Both the position numbers and the translations under genes were made by a program. From Streptomyces reniochalinae (GTDB taxonomy: Bacteria; Actinomycetota; Actinomycetes; Streptomycetales; Streptomycetaceae), in contig NZ_QOIM01000038.1 in NCBI RefSeq assembly GCF_003323735.1, forward strand, positions 372,001-436,000: a stretch of 64,000 bases of DNA, read 5' to 3'. Numbering within the stretch: position 1 is the stretch's first letter; every line of letters begins with the position of its first letter. The notes under the pieces were generated by a model that did not search any database, was not told the origin of the DNA, and saw nothing but the letters and a program-made list of their open reading frames with translations. Below are positions 25,156-33,104 of this stretch, piece by piece.

Positions 25156-26214
25156 TCAGGGCCTGGTGACGGACGAGATCGGCATCATGCCCACCGGGTC
25201 GTAGCGCACCGGGGCGCCGGGGTGAGGGGCGTGCACGACCTGCCCGTTGCCCATGTACATCGCCACATGGCTGGCGTCGTCCCGGTAGACGATCAGATCG
25301 CCGGGGCGTGCCGCGCCGAGCGGGACCTGGCGGCCCGCCGAGCGCTGCGCCTGTGAGGTGCGCGGGATCGAGGTGCCCGCCTGCGCGTACGCCCACTGCG
25401 TCAGCCCCGAGCAGTCGAAAGCGCCGGGCCCTGCCGCGCCCCACGCGTACGGGCGGCCGACGGCGGACCGCGCGGCGGCGGCCGCGGCGGCGGCACGGCC
25501 CGAGGAGGCCTTGGCCCCGCCGGAACCCACCTTCGGGCCGCCGTCGGCGCCGCGCCCGCCCCGGGAGGCGCGCTCCCGCTCGGCGCGCTCCTCGGCGGTG
25601 AGCCGGCCCAGGAGCCGCTTGGCGGCCGAGAGCTTCTTGCGCACGCTCTTCTTCTGCCGGCTGAGCGCGTCCTGCAACCCGTCGAGCTGCTCGACCTTCC
25701 CTGCGGCCTCGGTGCGCCGCTGTTCGAGGCTCCGCTGGGCCGATTTCAGCTGGCGCAGCTTGAGCATCTGGCGGCTGCCGATGCGGTCGAGGGTGGCGGC
25801 CTTGTCCAGATAGCCCTCGGGGTCGGAGGTGAGCATCAGCGTCAGCGCCGGGTCGATGCCTCCTGAGCGGTACTGGGCGCCCGCGAGGCCGCCGAGCGTG
25901 TCGCGCAGCCGGTTGACCTCCGACTGGCCGCGTGCGACGGCGTCCTGTGCGTCGGAGACCTGTTCGCGCAGCTTGCCAGCGCGCTCCGCCACCCCGTTGT
26001 ACTTCTCCGTGGCGACCTCCGCCTGCTCGTAGAGGCCGTCGATACGGGCGTTGACGCTCTCGGCGGTCGGTTTGTCACCGCCGGGTTCCGCGCCCGCGGG
26101 CGCGGGCGTGAGCGCGGCCGCCGCACCCGCGGCAGCGGCGGACAGCACGGTGACCCGCGCGGTCCAGCCCTGCGCGGGCGGCGAGGTACGTCGGGGAGAC
26201 CGGTGGGATGCCAC
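25156..26214 (-). CDS. Secreted NlpC/P60 peptidoglycan hydrolase (copy 1)
   Basis: The protein has 352 residues from a GTG at 26214. A basic N-terminus and hydrophobic core, VTVLSAAAAGAAAALTPAPA, followed by GAE form a signal peptide. Residues about 55-200 are a coiled coil of the kind that precedes NlpC/P60 domains in actinobacteria. The C-terminal catalytic domain has Cys in GAFDCSGLTQWAY, His in DDASHVAMYMGNG, and HAPHPGAPV. It cleaves peptide stems of peptidoglycan (D,L-endopeptidase). It is a tandem paralog of the next gene upstream; each has its own promoter. Confidence 0.92.
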   Translation of the reverse strand: MASHRSPRRTSPPAQGWTARVTVLSAAAAGAAAALTPAPAGAEPGGDKPTAESVNARIDGLYEQAEVATEKYNGVAERAGKLREQVSDAQDAVARGQSEVNRLRDTLGGLAGAQYRSGGIDPALTLMLTSDPEGYLDKAATLDRIGSRQMLKLRQLKSAQRSLEQRRTEAAGKVEQLDGLQDALSRQKKSVRKKLSAAKRLLGRLTAEERAERERASRGGRGADGGPKVGSGGAKASSGRAAAAAAAARSAVGRPYAWGAAGPGAFDCSGLTQWAYAQAGTSIPRTSQAQRSAGRQVPLGAARPGDLIVYRDDASHVAMYMGNGQVVHAPHPGAPVRYDPVGMMPISSVTRP

Positions 26215-26255
26215 TGGGGGACGCGTTCCTTCCGCTAGGCGACGTGCGCCCGCAG

Positions 26256-26283
26256 AATGTAGCCGTGCCCTCACGGACGGCAA
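26256..26283 (-). promoter_or_regulatory. Candidate promoter of NlpC/P60 copy 1
   Basis: TTGCCG (-35, 26278-26283) and TACATT (-10, 26256-26261) are separated by 16 nt on the minus strand, about 42 nt before the GTG. It lies between the two paralogs, so copy 1 need not depend on copy 2. Confidence 0.45.
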
Positions 26284-26506
26284 AGGACCGCTCACGGCGG
26301 GTAAGTCCTGGCGTGCGGTGCGGTGTTCGGCGATCACGCAGGTCACCGGGCGGGTCCCCGGGTCATCGGCCGCCGGAGGCTTTCACCCGGACGAAGGACG
26401 TTTAGCGGTCATCACACTGGCTGTTGATCGTGGGGCGGCCGGTGCCGTCCCCCGCTCGTGCCCCCGCGTTCGGGCGGCCCCGTCACCCGCGTGCGGGCCG
26501 GCGCCC

Positions 26507-27538
26507 TCAGCCCACCCGGACGCCGTACTGGAAGGGCATGTTGCCCATCGCCTCGAAGCGCACCGAGGCGCCCGGCTTCGGCGCGTGCAGCACCTGCCCG
26601 TTGCCGGCGTAGAGCCCGATGTGGTGCAGGTCGCCGTAGAAGAGGACCAGGTCGCCCGGCTTGAGCGCGCTCTGGCTGGCGATCCGGGTGCCGGCGCTCG
26701 CCTGCGCCTGGGAGGTCCGCGGCAGCGAGACACCCGCCTGCTGGTACGCCCAGGACGTCAGCCCGGAGCAGTCGAACGAACTCGGCCCGGTGGCGCCCCA
26801 CACGTAGGGGCTGCCTATCTTCGTCTTGGCGGCGGCCAGCGCGGCGGCGGCACGGCCCGAACCGGGCTTCACGTCGCCCAGGTCGGCACGGCCGCTGGAG
26901 GCGCGGTCCGCGCGCTTCTGCTTCGCGGCGAGCTTCGCCTTCTCCTTGGCGGTCAGCGAGTTGAGGAGTGTCTGGGCCTCGGAGAGCTTGCCCTGGATCT
27001 CCTTCTTCTTCTTGCCGAGCGCGGTGCGCGTGCTGGAGAGGTCCTTCAGCTTCCCTGAGGCCTCCTTGCGCTGCTGCGCGAGGCTCCGCTGCTTGGTCTG
27101 GATCTTCTTGAGCGCGGTCGTCTGCTTGGTGCTCAACTGGTCCATGGCCGAGGCCCTGTCCAGGTAGTTGTCCGGGTCGGACGAGAGGAAGAGTTGCAGC
27201 GACGGGTCGATACCGCCCGTGCGGTACTGCGCGGTGGCGACGGAACCGAGCTGGTCACGCATCTTGTTGAGCTGGCCCTGGCCACGCGCGACGCTGTCTT
27301 GGAGGTTCTCGACCTCAGTGGAGAGCTTGGACTGCTTCTCCTTGGCGCCGTTGTACTTCTCGGTGGCGGCCTCAGCGTCCTCGTAGAGCTTGTCGACCTT
27401 CTCCTTGACGCTCTTCTTGGAGGTCTGCGGGTCGGCGTGTGCCGCCTGGGAGGTGAGGGCGACGGCCGCGGCGGCGGTCATCGTGAGGACACTGACGCGA
27501 GCGCGGTTCGGCTGCTTGGGACGACGGTGGGACGCCAC
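26507..27538 (-). CDS. Secreted NlpC/P60 peptidoglycan hydrolase (copy 2)
   Basis: The protein has 343 residues from a GTG at 27538 behind AAGGAG. The signal peptide runs through SVLTMTAAAAVALTSQAAHA, with cleavage expected after AHA. A long coiled coil (about 45-215) with KYNGAKEKQSKLSTEVENLQ precedes the catalytic domain: SFDCSGLTSWAYQQ (nucleophile Cys), DLHHIGLYAGNG (His) and HAPKPGASV. Both copies begin with the residues ASHR after the start and share domain order, which indicates tandem duplication. This copy is more Lys-rich in the coil, so the two may act on different partners or sites. Confidence 0.92.
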   Translation of the reverse strand: MASHRRPKQPNRARVSVLTMTAAAAVALTSQAAHADPQTSKKSVKEKVDKLYEDAEAATEKYNGAKEKQSKLSTEVENLQDSVARGQGQLNKMRDQLGSVATAQYRTGGIDPSLQLFLSSDPDNYLDRASAMDQLSTKQTTALKKIQTKQRSLAQQRKEASGKLKDLSSTRTALGKKKKEIQGKLSEAQTLLNSLTAKEKAKLAAKQKRADRASSGRADLGDVKPGSGRAAAALAAAKTKIGSPYVWGATGPSSFDCSGLTSWAYQQAGVSLPRTSQAQASAGTRIASQSALKPGDLVLFYGDLHHIGLYAGNGQVLHAPKPGASVRFEAMGNMPFQYGVRVG

Positions 27539-27706
27539 TGGGGCGAGCTCCTTCTTCCTCTCAGCCGCCTGCCGGTCGGTCAGTTCCGGCTCCGCGTCGC
27601 CGGACCGCGCCACCCGACAGGGGCGCCAGTCTCAACTCGACGGAACGAGGCGGTCCTCCGCCGTCACCCCGGATAGGTGATCACCCGAGCGGAGGTTCGA
27701 GGCCAG

Positions 27707-27735
27707 AGATTAGCCACGCGTAGTGATCGGAGCAA
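27707..27735 (-). promoter_or_regulatory. Candidate promoter of NlpC/P60 copy 2, with long leader
   Basis: TTGCTC (-35) and TAATCT (-10) with a 17-nt spacer would start a transcript near 27700 and leave about 160 nt of 5' leader. The leader contains a GGTGATCACC palindrome (27676-27685) and CCTCCGC / GCGGAGG arms that can pair around it. No named riboswitch fits. The rest of the gap up to 27857 shows nothing further. Confidence 0.4.
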
Positions 27736-27856
27736 ATCCCTCCAGAAAAAAGATGTCTCGCGGCCGCATTCTTTACCCGGAACCCACTCAGGGCGAGCGC
27801 GGCCTCACGCTTCGCACACGTGACACGGCGACGGGCCGGCTGAAGATCACACGCGG

Positions 27857-27996
27857 ACGCCCCACGCGCGCACGGGGGTTCGAGGAGGGCGGACCTGACG
27901 CCCCACGCGCGCACGGGGGTTCGAGGAGGGCGGACCTGACGCCCTACGTGCGCACGGGGGTTCGAGGAGGGCGGACCTGGCGCCCTACGTGCGCGC
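27857..27996. repeat. 41-bp tandem repeat (about 3.3 copies) at the 3' end of the NYN gene
   Basis: Units containing CACGGGGGTTCGAGGAGGG start at 27871, 27912 and 27953, exactly 41 bp apart and nearly identical. A partial copy runs into the last codons and stop of the NYN-domain gene. The repeat unit therefore seems to have grown out of that gene's 3' end. There are no unique spacers, so this is not a CRISPR array. Confidence 0.85.
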
Positions 27997-29418
27997 GAGG
28001 CGCTTGAGGAGAAGAGCAGCCGCGACGGGCCTGGCCCCCGCGGCCGCACAACCGTCCGCCACCTCGCGGTCGCTGGAGACCACCACGACAGGGCGGCCAG
28101 GCGGCTCGGCCCGCACCAGACGGCGGATCAGCTCGTCCGCCGTCTGGCCCGGCTTGGAGAAGAGCACCCGCACCCCGCGCGGCGGCGCCAGCAGCACCGG
28201 TGCCGCCAGCTCGGCGCCGTCGAACACGCAGGTGACCTCCGCGTTCGACTGGGCCGCCAGCCCGGCCAGGCCGCCCAGCAGCCGCAGCCGCTGCTTGTCC
28301 AGCGGCATCGCGGGATAGCCGGTCTTGGTGACGTTGTAGCCGTCCACCACCAGATGCGCCTGAGGCAGCGCCAGCAACTGGTCGAGCAGCGCGGGATCCG
28401 TCGCCGACAACGCCCTGGCCGCGACATCCTTGGGCGACATCCGGCCCGGCTCCACCGCCTCGACGGTGTCGGCAGGACGCGACTCGGACGGCGGCAGCGC
28501 CAACTCCCTGCGCAGCCCCTGCGCCGCGTCCAGCACCGTGTCCAACAGCAGCCGCACCCGCATGTCCTCGACGCTGCGGCCCTCACGCGCCGCACGGCGC
28601 TGCGCCTCCAGCGCCGACTCGCTCTCCGCCAGCCTCGACTTCAGACGCCGCACCTCGCTGTCGGAGGCCGCCTTGTCGGCGCCCGCGGCCGACCGCGCCG
28701 CCTCCAGCTCGGACCGCACCTTGCGCAGCGCGGCCTCACCGCGGCGCACGTCCGCCTGGGCGCTGCGGAGCCTGCGCTGGGCGCCGTCGAGCTCCTTGCG
28801 CAGCGCCTCCACGTCACGCCGCGCGCGCTCCGCCTCGTCGCGGGCCGCGCTCCTGGCGTGGGTCAGCTCCTCGCGCAGCCTGGCCAGCTCGCGCTGCGCC
28901 TCCTCGCCGGCCCGCTCGGCCTGCGCCCGCTGGGCCTCCTCACCCGCCGCGGCGACGAGCTTCGCCCATCCCGCGGGCCGCAGGACGTAGCCGACGGCGG
29001 CCACGTCGACCGGGTCGGCGGCAGGGGGCGGGGTGCCCTCGTCCAGCGCGCCCGCCAGCTCGGGCAGCTGCTCGCGCAGCCGGGCGGCGATCCGCTGCCG
29101 GAAGACGGCGTCCGACTCCAGGGCCGCCGCCATGGCGTTGCCGCCGAACTTGACGCGGCGCTGCGGGGTGAAGCGTGCGTACTGGCGCAGCGGGGGAGGC
29201 AGTTCCGCGACGGTCAGCCCGCCCAGCGCGTCGCCGGTGAACGCGACGACGCGCCGGCGCACCCTCTCCGGCAGGGGCCGCTCCAGGCCCTCGGGGTCCG
29301 GGTCATGTCCGCCGGAGCCGCCCCGCGCCTGAGGGCCCGTGTCCTGACCGGCCGGTCCCGGGGGCGCGTCGGCAGCCTCCTCCGGCCGCCGAGGCTCGCC
29401 GCCCGTCCGTTCCTCCAC
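27985..29418 (-). CDS. Coiled-coil protein with C-terminal NYN (YacP/Rae1-like) nuclease domain
   Basis: The protein has 477 residues from a GTG at 29418. Residues about 50-165 form a conserved actinobacterial helical region (YARFTPQRRVKFGGNAMAAA). Residues about 165-295 are a long coiled coil rich in Glu, Arg and Ala. The last 150 residues are a NYN/PIN-like RNase domain: LVVDGYNVTKTGYP with the first catalytic Asp, VTCVFDGAE, ADELIRRLV and VVVVSSDREVADG. Bacillus Rae1 (YacP), which has only this last domain, cleaves mRNA in the ribosomal A site. The large N-terminal extension is an actinobacterial feature. Its gene ends inside a tandem repeat. Confidence 0.85.
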   Translation of the reverse strand: MEERTGGEPRRPEEAADAPPGPAGQDTGPQARGGSGGHDPDPEGLERPLPERVRRRVVAFTGDALGGLTVAELPPPLRQYARFTPQRRVKFGGNAMAAALESDAVFRQRIAARLREQLPELAGALDEGTPPPAADPVDVAAVGYVLRPAGWAKLVAAAGEEAQRAQAERAGEEAQRELARLREELTHARSAARDEAERARRDVEALRKELDGAQRRLRSAQADVRRGEAALRKVRSELEAARSAAGADKAASDSEVRRLKSRLAESESALEAQRRAAREGRSVEDMRVRLLLDTVLDAAQGLRRELALPPSESRPADTVEAVEPGRMSPKDVAARALSATDPALLDQLLALPQAHLVVDGYNVTKTGYPAMPLDKQRLRLLGGLAGLAAQSNAEVTCVFDGAELAAPVLLAPPRGVRVLFSKPGQTADELIRRLVRAEPPGRPVVVVSSDREVADGCAAAGARPVAAALLLKRLART

Positions 29419-29473
29419 CGGTCACACCTGCCGTCTCAAGCCCTGATTCGTCGAGCCCTGTCCTGTCCGAGCC

Positions 29474-29713
29474 CTACACCTGAGCGCTGGGCCGGTCCAC
29501 CAGTTCGATCTGGTCCACGGCGTTGCACCATCGGCAGCGCACGGACTCGATGGTCTCACTGAGCACCTCGCGCTCCTCCACCTTCGGCGCTCCGGCCAGG
29601 TCCAGATGGACGTACTCCACCACCTTGCTGGACCGGGTCACATCGAACCGGGTCAGGTTGCCGCACAGCGTGCAGCGCCAGCGGGTCTCGTCCGTGGGCG
29701 TGGGGACCGCCAT
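29474..29713 (-). CDS. Small zinc-ribbon protein, unknown function
   Basis: The 79-residue protein has two CxxC pairs, RCTLCGN near residue 15 and VRCRWCNAV near residue 60, which would form one zinc ribbon around a central beta segment (VVEYVHLDL). The ATG at 29713 has GAGGA upstream. It precedes the NYN gene by about 55 bp in the same direction, so the two may be co-transcribed. Its size and ribbon suggest nucleic-acid or protein binding, but this is not shown. Confidence 0.72.
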   Translation of the reverse strand: MAVPTPTDETRWRCTLCGNLTRFDVTRSSKVVEYVHLDLAGAPKVEEREVLSETIESVRCRWCNAVDQIELVDRPSAQV

Positions 29714-29921
29714 CGTCGTGAGTCCTCGATTCCTGAGGTCGGTGTTTCCTTGGGGTCGGACCGGTCGGTGTGCGCGCTTCCGCCTTCCGTGCGCTCTCGT
29801 GGACACGCCGCGGACCTACGGGAGGGCGTCACGTGCCGTCAACCCTACGGCCTGGATCCGTCCGCGTGCCCGTGCGTGTGTCGAGGAGCATGCCCAGCCA
29901 GCGAGCCGTCATGATCCCGGC

Positions 29922-30656
29922 ATGGACGGCACCGACCGCGCCGCCGCCGCGCCCCGGGGCCGCGGCGGGGGGCCGCGCCCCCTCATGACGTACGCCCTGA
30001 TCTGCTGCTGCGGCCTGCTCTTCCTGATCGGCCCTGCCTCCGGGCTCGTCCCCTCCTACGGCACGGGGCGGGCACTCGCGCAGGCGCAGTCCGACTACTT
30101 CGACCGGTGGGGCGTGGTGCCCCGCGCGCTGCTGAGCGGCGCCACGCGCCCGCTGCTGACGCCTGCGACCGCGCTGTTCCTGCACGGGAACTGGCTCCAC
30201 CTGCTGGGAAACCTGCTGTTCCTGTTCGTCTTCGGCAACGCGGTCGAGCAGCGCATGGGCCCGGTGCGCTTCGCCCTCCTCTACCTGAGCGCCGGCTACG
30301 TGGCCATGCTCTGCTACGCGGCGGCGCACCCCGCCTCCGGCCAGTCGCTGGTCGGCGCCTCCGGAGCGGTCTCCGCCGTGCTGGGCGCCTTTTTGTACCT
30401 GTATCCGCGCACCAGGGTCACCAGCGTCTTCCCCTTCCTCTTCTTCCTCCCGCTGCGCTTCCCCGCCTGGGTGGTCCTCCTGTTCTGGCTCACCCTCCAG
30501 TGGCTGGCCACGCGGCAGGACGGAGGCGGTCCCGGCGTCGCCTACCTCGTACATGTGGTCGGTTTCACGCTGGGCTTCCTCCTCGTATGGCTGAGCTACC
30601 GCCGGGCTACAGTGACCGGGCCAACCCCGGCGTGCGAGGGAGAGACCAAGCCGTGA
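29922..30656 (+). CDS. Rhomboid-family intramembrane serine protease
   Basis: The 244-residue protein has six or seven membrane segments and the rhomboid signatures in order: HGNWLHLLGNLLFLFVFG, the nucleophile Ser in LVGASGAVSAVLGAFL, and the catalytic His in LVHVVGFTLGF. It cleaves membrane proteins within the bilayer; its substrates are unknown. The ATG at 29922 has no ribosome-binding site, but CATGAT stands 6 nt before it, so it may be leaderless. Its stop overlaps the start of the next gene (GTGA). Confidence 0.9.
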   Translation: MDGTDRAAAAPRGRGGGPRPLMTYALICCCGLLFLIGPASGLVPSYGTGRALAQAQSDYFDRWGVVPRALLSGATRPLLTPATALFLHGNWLHLLGNLLFLFVFGNAVEQRMGPVRFALLYLSAGYVAMLCYAAAHPASGQSLVGASGAVSAVLGAFLYLYPRTRVTSVFPFLFFLPLRFPAWVVLLFWLTLQWLATRQDGGGPGVAYLVHVVGFTLGFLLVWLSYRRATVTGPTPACEGETKP

Positions 30657-30934
30657 TCACATCGATCGTCCTCATCCGGACGAGCACCGAGCGCATCCCC
30701 GAGATCGCCGAGCAGATCGCCGCCATCGACGGCGTCAGCGAGGTCTACTCCGTGACCGGTGCCCACGACCTGATCGCCATGGTCCGCGTCGCCGAGCACG
30801 ACGACCTCGCCGACATCATCCCCGGCCGCATCAGCAAGGTCCCCGGCGTGCGGTCCACCGAGACCCACATCGCCTTCCGCACCTACTCCCAACACGACCT
30901 GGAGACGGCCTTCGCCATCGGCCTGGACTCCTGA
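30653..30934 (+). CDS. Single-domain Lrp/AsnC (RAM) ligand-binding protein
   Basis: The 93-residue protein consists only of the RAM (regulation of amino-acid metabolism) domain: SIVLIRTSTERIPEIAEQIA, VYSVTGAHDLIAMVRV, STETHIAFRTYSQHD. The helix-turn-helix of full Lrp/AsnC regulators is absent. Such stand-alone RAM proteins form oligomers that bind amino acids and may modulate partners. The GTG overlaps the rhomboid stop by 4 nt, so the two genes are translationally coupled. Confidence 0.9.
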   Translation: MITSIVLIRTSTERIPEIAEQIAAIDGVSEVYSVTGAHDLIAMVRVAEHDDLADIIPGRISKVPGVRSTETHIAFRTYSQHDLETAFAIGLDS

Positions 30935-31018
30935 GGCGACCCCCTGAAGAGGGCGAGCGTCGGTCCGGGCGGCGCCTCACGCCCGGCGAGTGCAGACGCT
31001 GGTGAAACCTCTCCCGTG

Positions 31019-31474
31019 ATGTCGCGGGGGCGGCGGGTGCGGTGGGGGTCGGTGCCGCGGTGGGGGCGGTGGGTGGCGGCCGGGTACGTGGTGGGGTTCC
31101 TCGAAGGGGGCTGCGCCCACCTGCTCGACCTGTTGCGGGGCGGTATCCACGTGTACGCCCCGATCGCTGCCGTGCCGTGGCAGGTGTTCTTCGTGGGGCT
31201 CGTGGTGCTGGATCCGCTCGTGGTCGTCCTCGTCGCGGGGAGGCGCGCCGCCGGGGTGTGGCTGGCGGGGGCGGTAATGGCCGCGGACGTGGTGGCCAAC
31301 TGGGCCGTGGACTGGCAGTGGGTGCGCGAGGACCCGGGCTGGGCGCTGCGGCCTGTGGGGCTGTTGCCGATCACGCTGTTCGGGGTGTTCGTGCTGGCGA
31401 CGTGCGCGCCCTTGGCGCGGGCCGTGGAATCGGGTGGTCGCGTGCGTGCGGGCGTCGGTAGCGTGCCGGGATGA
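31019..31474 (+). CDS. Small integral membrane protein, unknown function
   Basis: The 151-residue product has four predicted membrane segments (around VAAGYVVGFLEGGCAHLLDL, VFFVGLVVLDPLVVVLVAG, AGAVMAADVVANWAV and LLPITLFGVFVLATCA). A GTG three nt before the ATG is an alternative start. Its stop overlaps the next start in ATGA. Confidence 0.65.
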   Translation: MSRGRRVRWGSVPRWGRWVAAGYVVGFLEGGCAHLLDLLRGGIHVYAPIAAVPWQVFFVGLVVLDPLVVVLVAGRRAAGVWLAGAVMAADVVANWAVDWQWVREDPGWALRPVGLLPITLFGVFVLATCAPLARAVESGGRVRAGVGSVPG

Positions 31475-31839
31475 GTACGCGTCAGGGGACGGCGGAGAAG
31501 GCGGCGACCACGCTGTGGCGGCCCACGGGCCCGAAGGAGCTGGAGCTGGTACGGGAGGCGGGATGGCGGGCGTGGCCGCCGCGGCTGCCGGAGCAGCCGC
31601 TCTTCTATCCCGTGCTGAACGAGGACTACGCGATCCGCATCGCCCGCGACTGGAACGTCCGGCACGACGGGGCGGGCTACGTGACGCGGTTCGCCGTCGA
31701 GTCGGCTTTCCTCACCCGGTATCCCGTGCGGCAGGCGGGTGGCGAGACGATCCTGGAGCTGTGGGTGCCCGCCGAGGAGCTGGCCGAGTTCAACGCCCAC
31801 CTCGTGGGGCCGATCGAGGTCGTGCACGAGTTCCCCTGA
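31471..31839 (+). CDS. Conserved protein of the 'ADP-ribosylation/crystallin J1' label
   Basis: The 122-residue protein has the pattern LWRPTGPKELELV, GWRAWPPRLPEQPLFYPVLN, YAIRIARDWNVRHDGAGYVT and ELWVPAEELAEFNAHLVGPI. In Streptomyces it usually carries the label ADP-ribosylation/crystallin J1, with no demonstrated enzyme activity known to me. It is coupled (ATGA) to the membrane protein upstream. The 240 bp that follow, up to 32080, contain nothing I can identify. Confidence 0.78.
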   Translation: MSTRQGTAEKAATTLWRPTGPKELELVREAGWRAWPPRLPEQPLFYPVLNEDYAIRIARDWNVRHDGAGYVTRFAVESAFLTRYPVRQAGGETILELWVPAEELAEFNAHLVGPIEVVHEFP

Positions 31840-32080
31840 CGGGTGGTTCCACTGACGGTCCGGTGTCCGCTCCCTCATGTGGCGCGAACGCGTACTGGCC
31901 CTCGGTCCCCGGACCGTGCCTGCCGCTCCCGTGACCGAACGGGCGCTCGCCGACATACCGCGGGCCCGCATCCGGCAAGGCCAGGCGGCAGGAGGACGTC
32001 TTCGTCCGGGAACACGAGACCGGCCCCCGCACGTCGGCCGCGGCCGGCCTCGACGGCTGTCCGCGCCGGGTGCTGGGCGG

Positions 32081-33010
32081 TCAGGGCCTTCCACCGGGGC
32101 CCTGCGGGGCTCGCGGGTCCCGGCCCGCCTCGTCGCCCTCCCCCATGTCCCGCAGGAACGCCGCACCCGCCGGGGTGAGCCGGGTGGCGCTCCACACCAG
32201 GCGCTCCTCGCGCCGGGGGCCGTCGCGGACAGGCAGGACGCGCAGTCCGGAGAGCTGGGAGACGAAGGCCGAGGGGAGCATGGCGACGGCCATGCCGTTG
32301 CGGACGAGGGCGGCGAGGAACTCCCAGTGGGAGGCTTCGAAGGCCACGTCGCGGTGGAGCCCTGCGGCGGCGAAGGTCTCCTCGGTCTGGGCGCGGGCGT
32401 GGCTGCCGGCGGCGAAGTCGACGAAGGTCTCCTCGGCGAGGCGGGCCAGCTCCAGCGGTCCCGCCGCGCCCTCCTCCTCCAGCGGATGCCCCGGGGCGAC
32501 CACGACGACGTGCCGGTCCCGCACCAGGGTGCGGGACCGTACGCCCTTCGCCTGGAAGGACGGGGTCACTCCGAGGAAAGCGAGGTCGAGGGTGCCGCGC
32601 CTGACCTGTTCCGCCAGCAGTTCGCTGCGGCTCGATGTCAGGCTGACGCGCACCTGCGGGTAGCGGTGGTGGTAGTCGCGCAGCAGCCGGGGCAGGTCGA
32701 CGGAGGCGATGGTGCTGATGGCGCCGAGCGCGAGGGTGCCGCGGATCTCGCCGGTGGCCGCGGCGACCTCGGCGGCGGCACGGTCGGCCGCCTCCAGCGA
32801 CTGCCGCGCCGCGGGCAGGAACGCCTCGCCGGCGTGGGTGAGCCGCACGCTCCTGCTCGTGCGCTCGAACAGCCGCGCGCCCAACTCCTTCTCCAGCTTG
32901 GCGATCTGGTGGCTGAGCGCGGACTGGACGACGTGGCAGCGTTCGGCGGCCCGGGTGAAGCCACCGGTGTCGGCGACGGCGGCGACGTAGCGCAGCTGCT
33001 GGAGTTCCAT
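32081..33010 (-). CDS. LysR-family transcriptional regulator
   Basis: The 309-residue protein has an N-terminal winged helix: MELQQLRYVAAVADTGGFTR, then HVVQSALSHQIAKLEKELGA. A periplasmic-binding-like effector domain follows (TLALGAISTIASVDLPRLLR, LDLAFLGVTPSF). A TAGGCT -10 box lies 7 nt before the ATG at 33010, so the mRNA is probably leaderless and its promoter sits in the divergent intergenic region shared with an MFS exporter. That layout strongly suggests it controls the exporter. The intergenic stretch has CGAAC / GTTCG arms near 33024-33055 that could be its site. Confidence 0.92.
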   Translation of the reverse strand: MELQQLRYVAAVADTGGFTRAAERCHVVQSALSHQIAKLEKELGARLFERTSRSVRLTHAGEAFLPAARQSLEAADRAAAEVAAATGEIRGTLALGAISTIASVDLPRLLRDYHHRYPQVRVSLTSSRSELLAEQVRRGTLDLAFLGVTPSFQAKGVRSRTLVRDRHVVVVAPGHPLEEEGAAGPLELARLAEETFVDFAAGSHARAQTEETFAAAGLHRDVAFEASHWEFLAALVRNGMAVAMLPSAFVSQLSGLRVLPVRDGPRREERLVWSATRLTPAGAAFLRDMGEGDEAGRDPRAPQGPGGRP

Positions 33011-33104
33011 GCGCGCGAGCCTACGAACATCCATCTCGTTTCGCGATCGTTCGCATGACAAGGATGTGTTGGACTCATCGACCGGGGCGCCGCAGCCTGA
33101 GGAC

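Noticed and set aside
27539-27700. c-di-AMP (ydaO) riboswitch before NlpC/P60 copy 2, as occurs at some Streptomyces lytic genes
   Set aside because: The leader is long and has a GGGGTGA, but the conserved ydaO blocks (GGGGACCCA, GGGGTGAATC, GTAGGR) are not there in order.
27857-27996. CRISPR array
   Set aside because: The 41-bp units follow each other directly with no unique spacers, and no cas genes are present.
31840-32080. Possible short gene between the crystallin-J1-labelled protein and LysR
   Set aside because: Open frames exist on both strands, but none has a ribosome-binding site, a recognisable motif or balanced composition.
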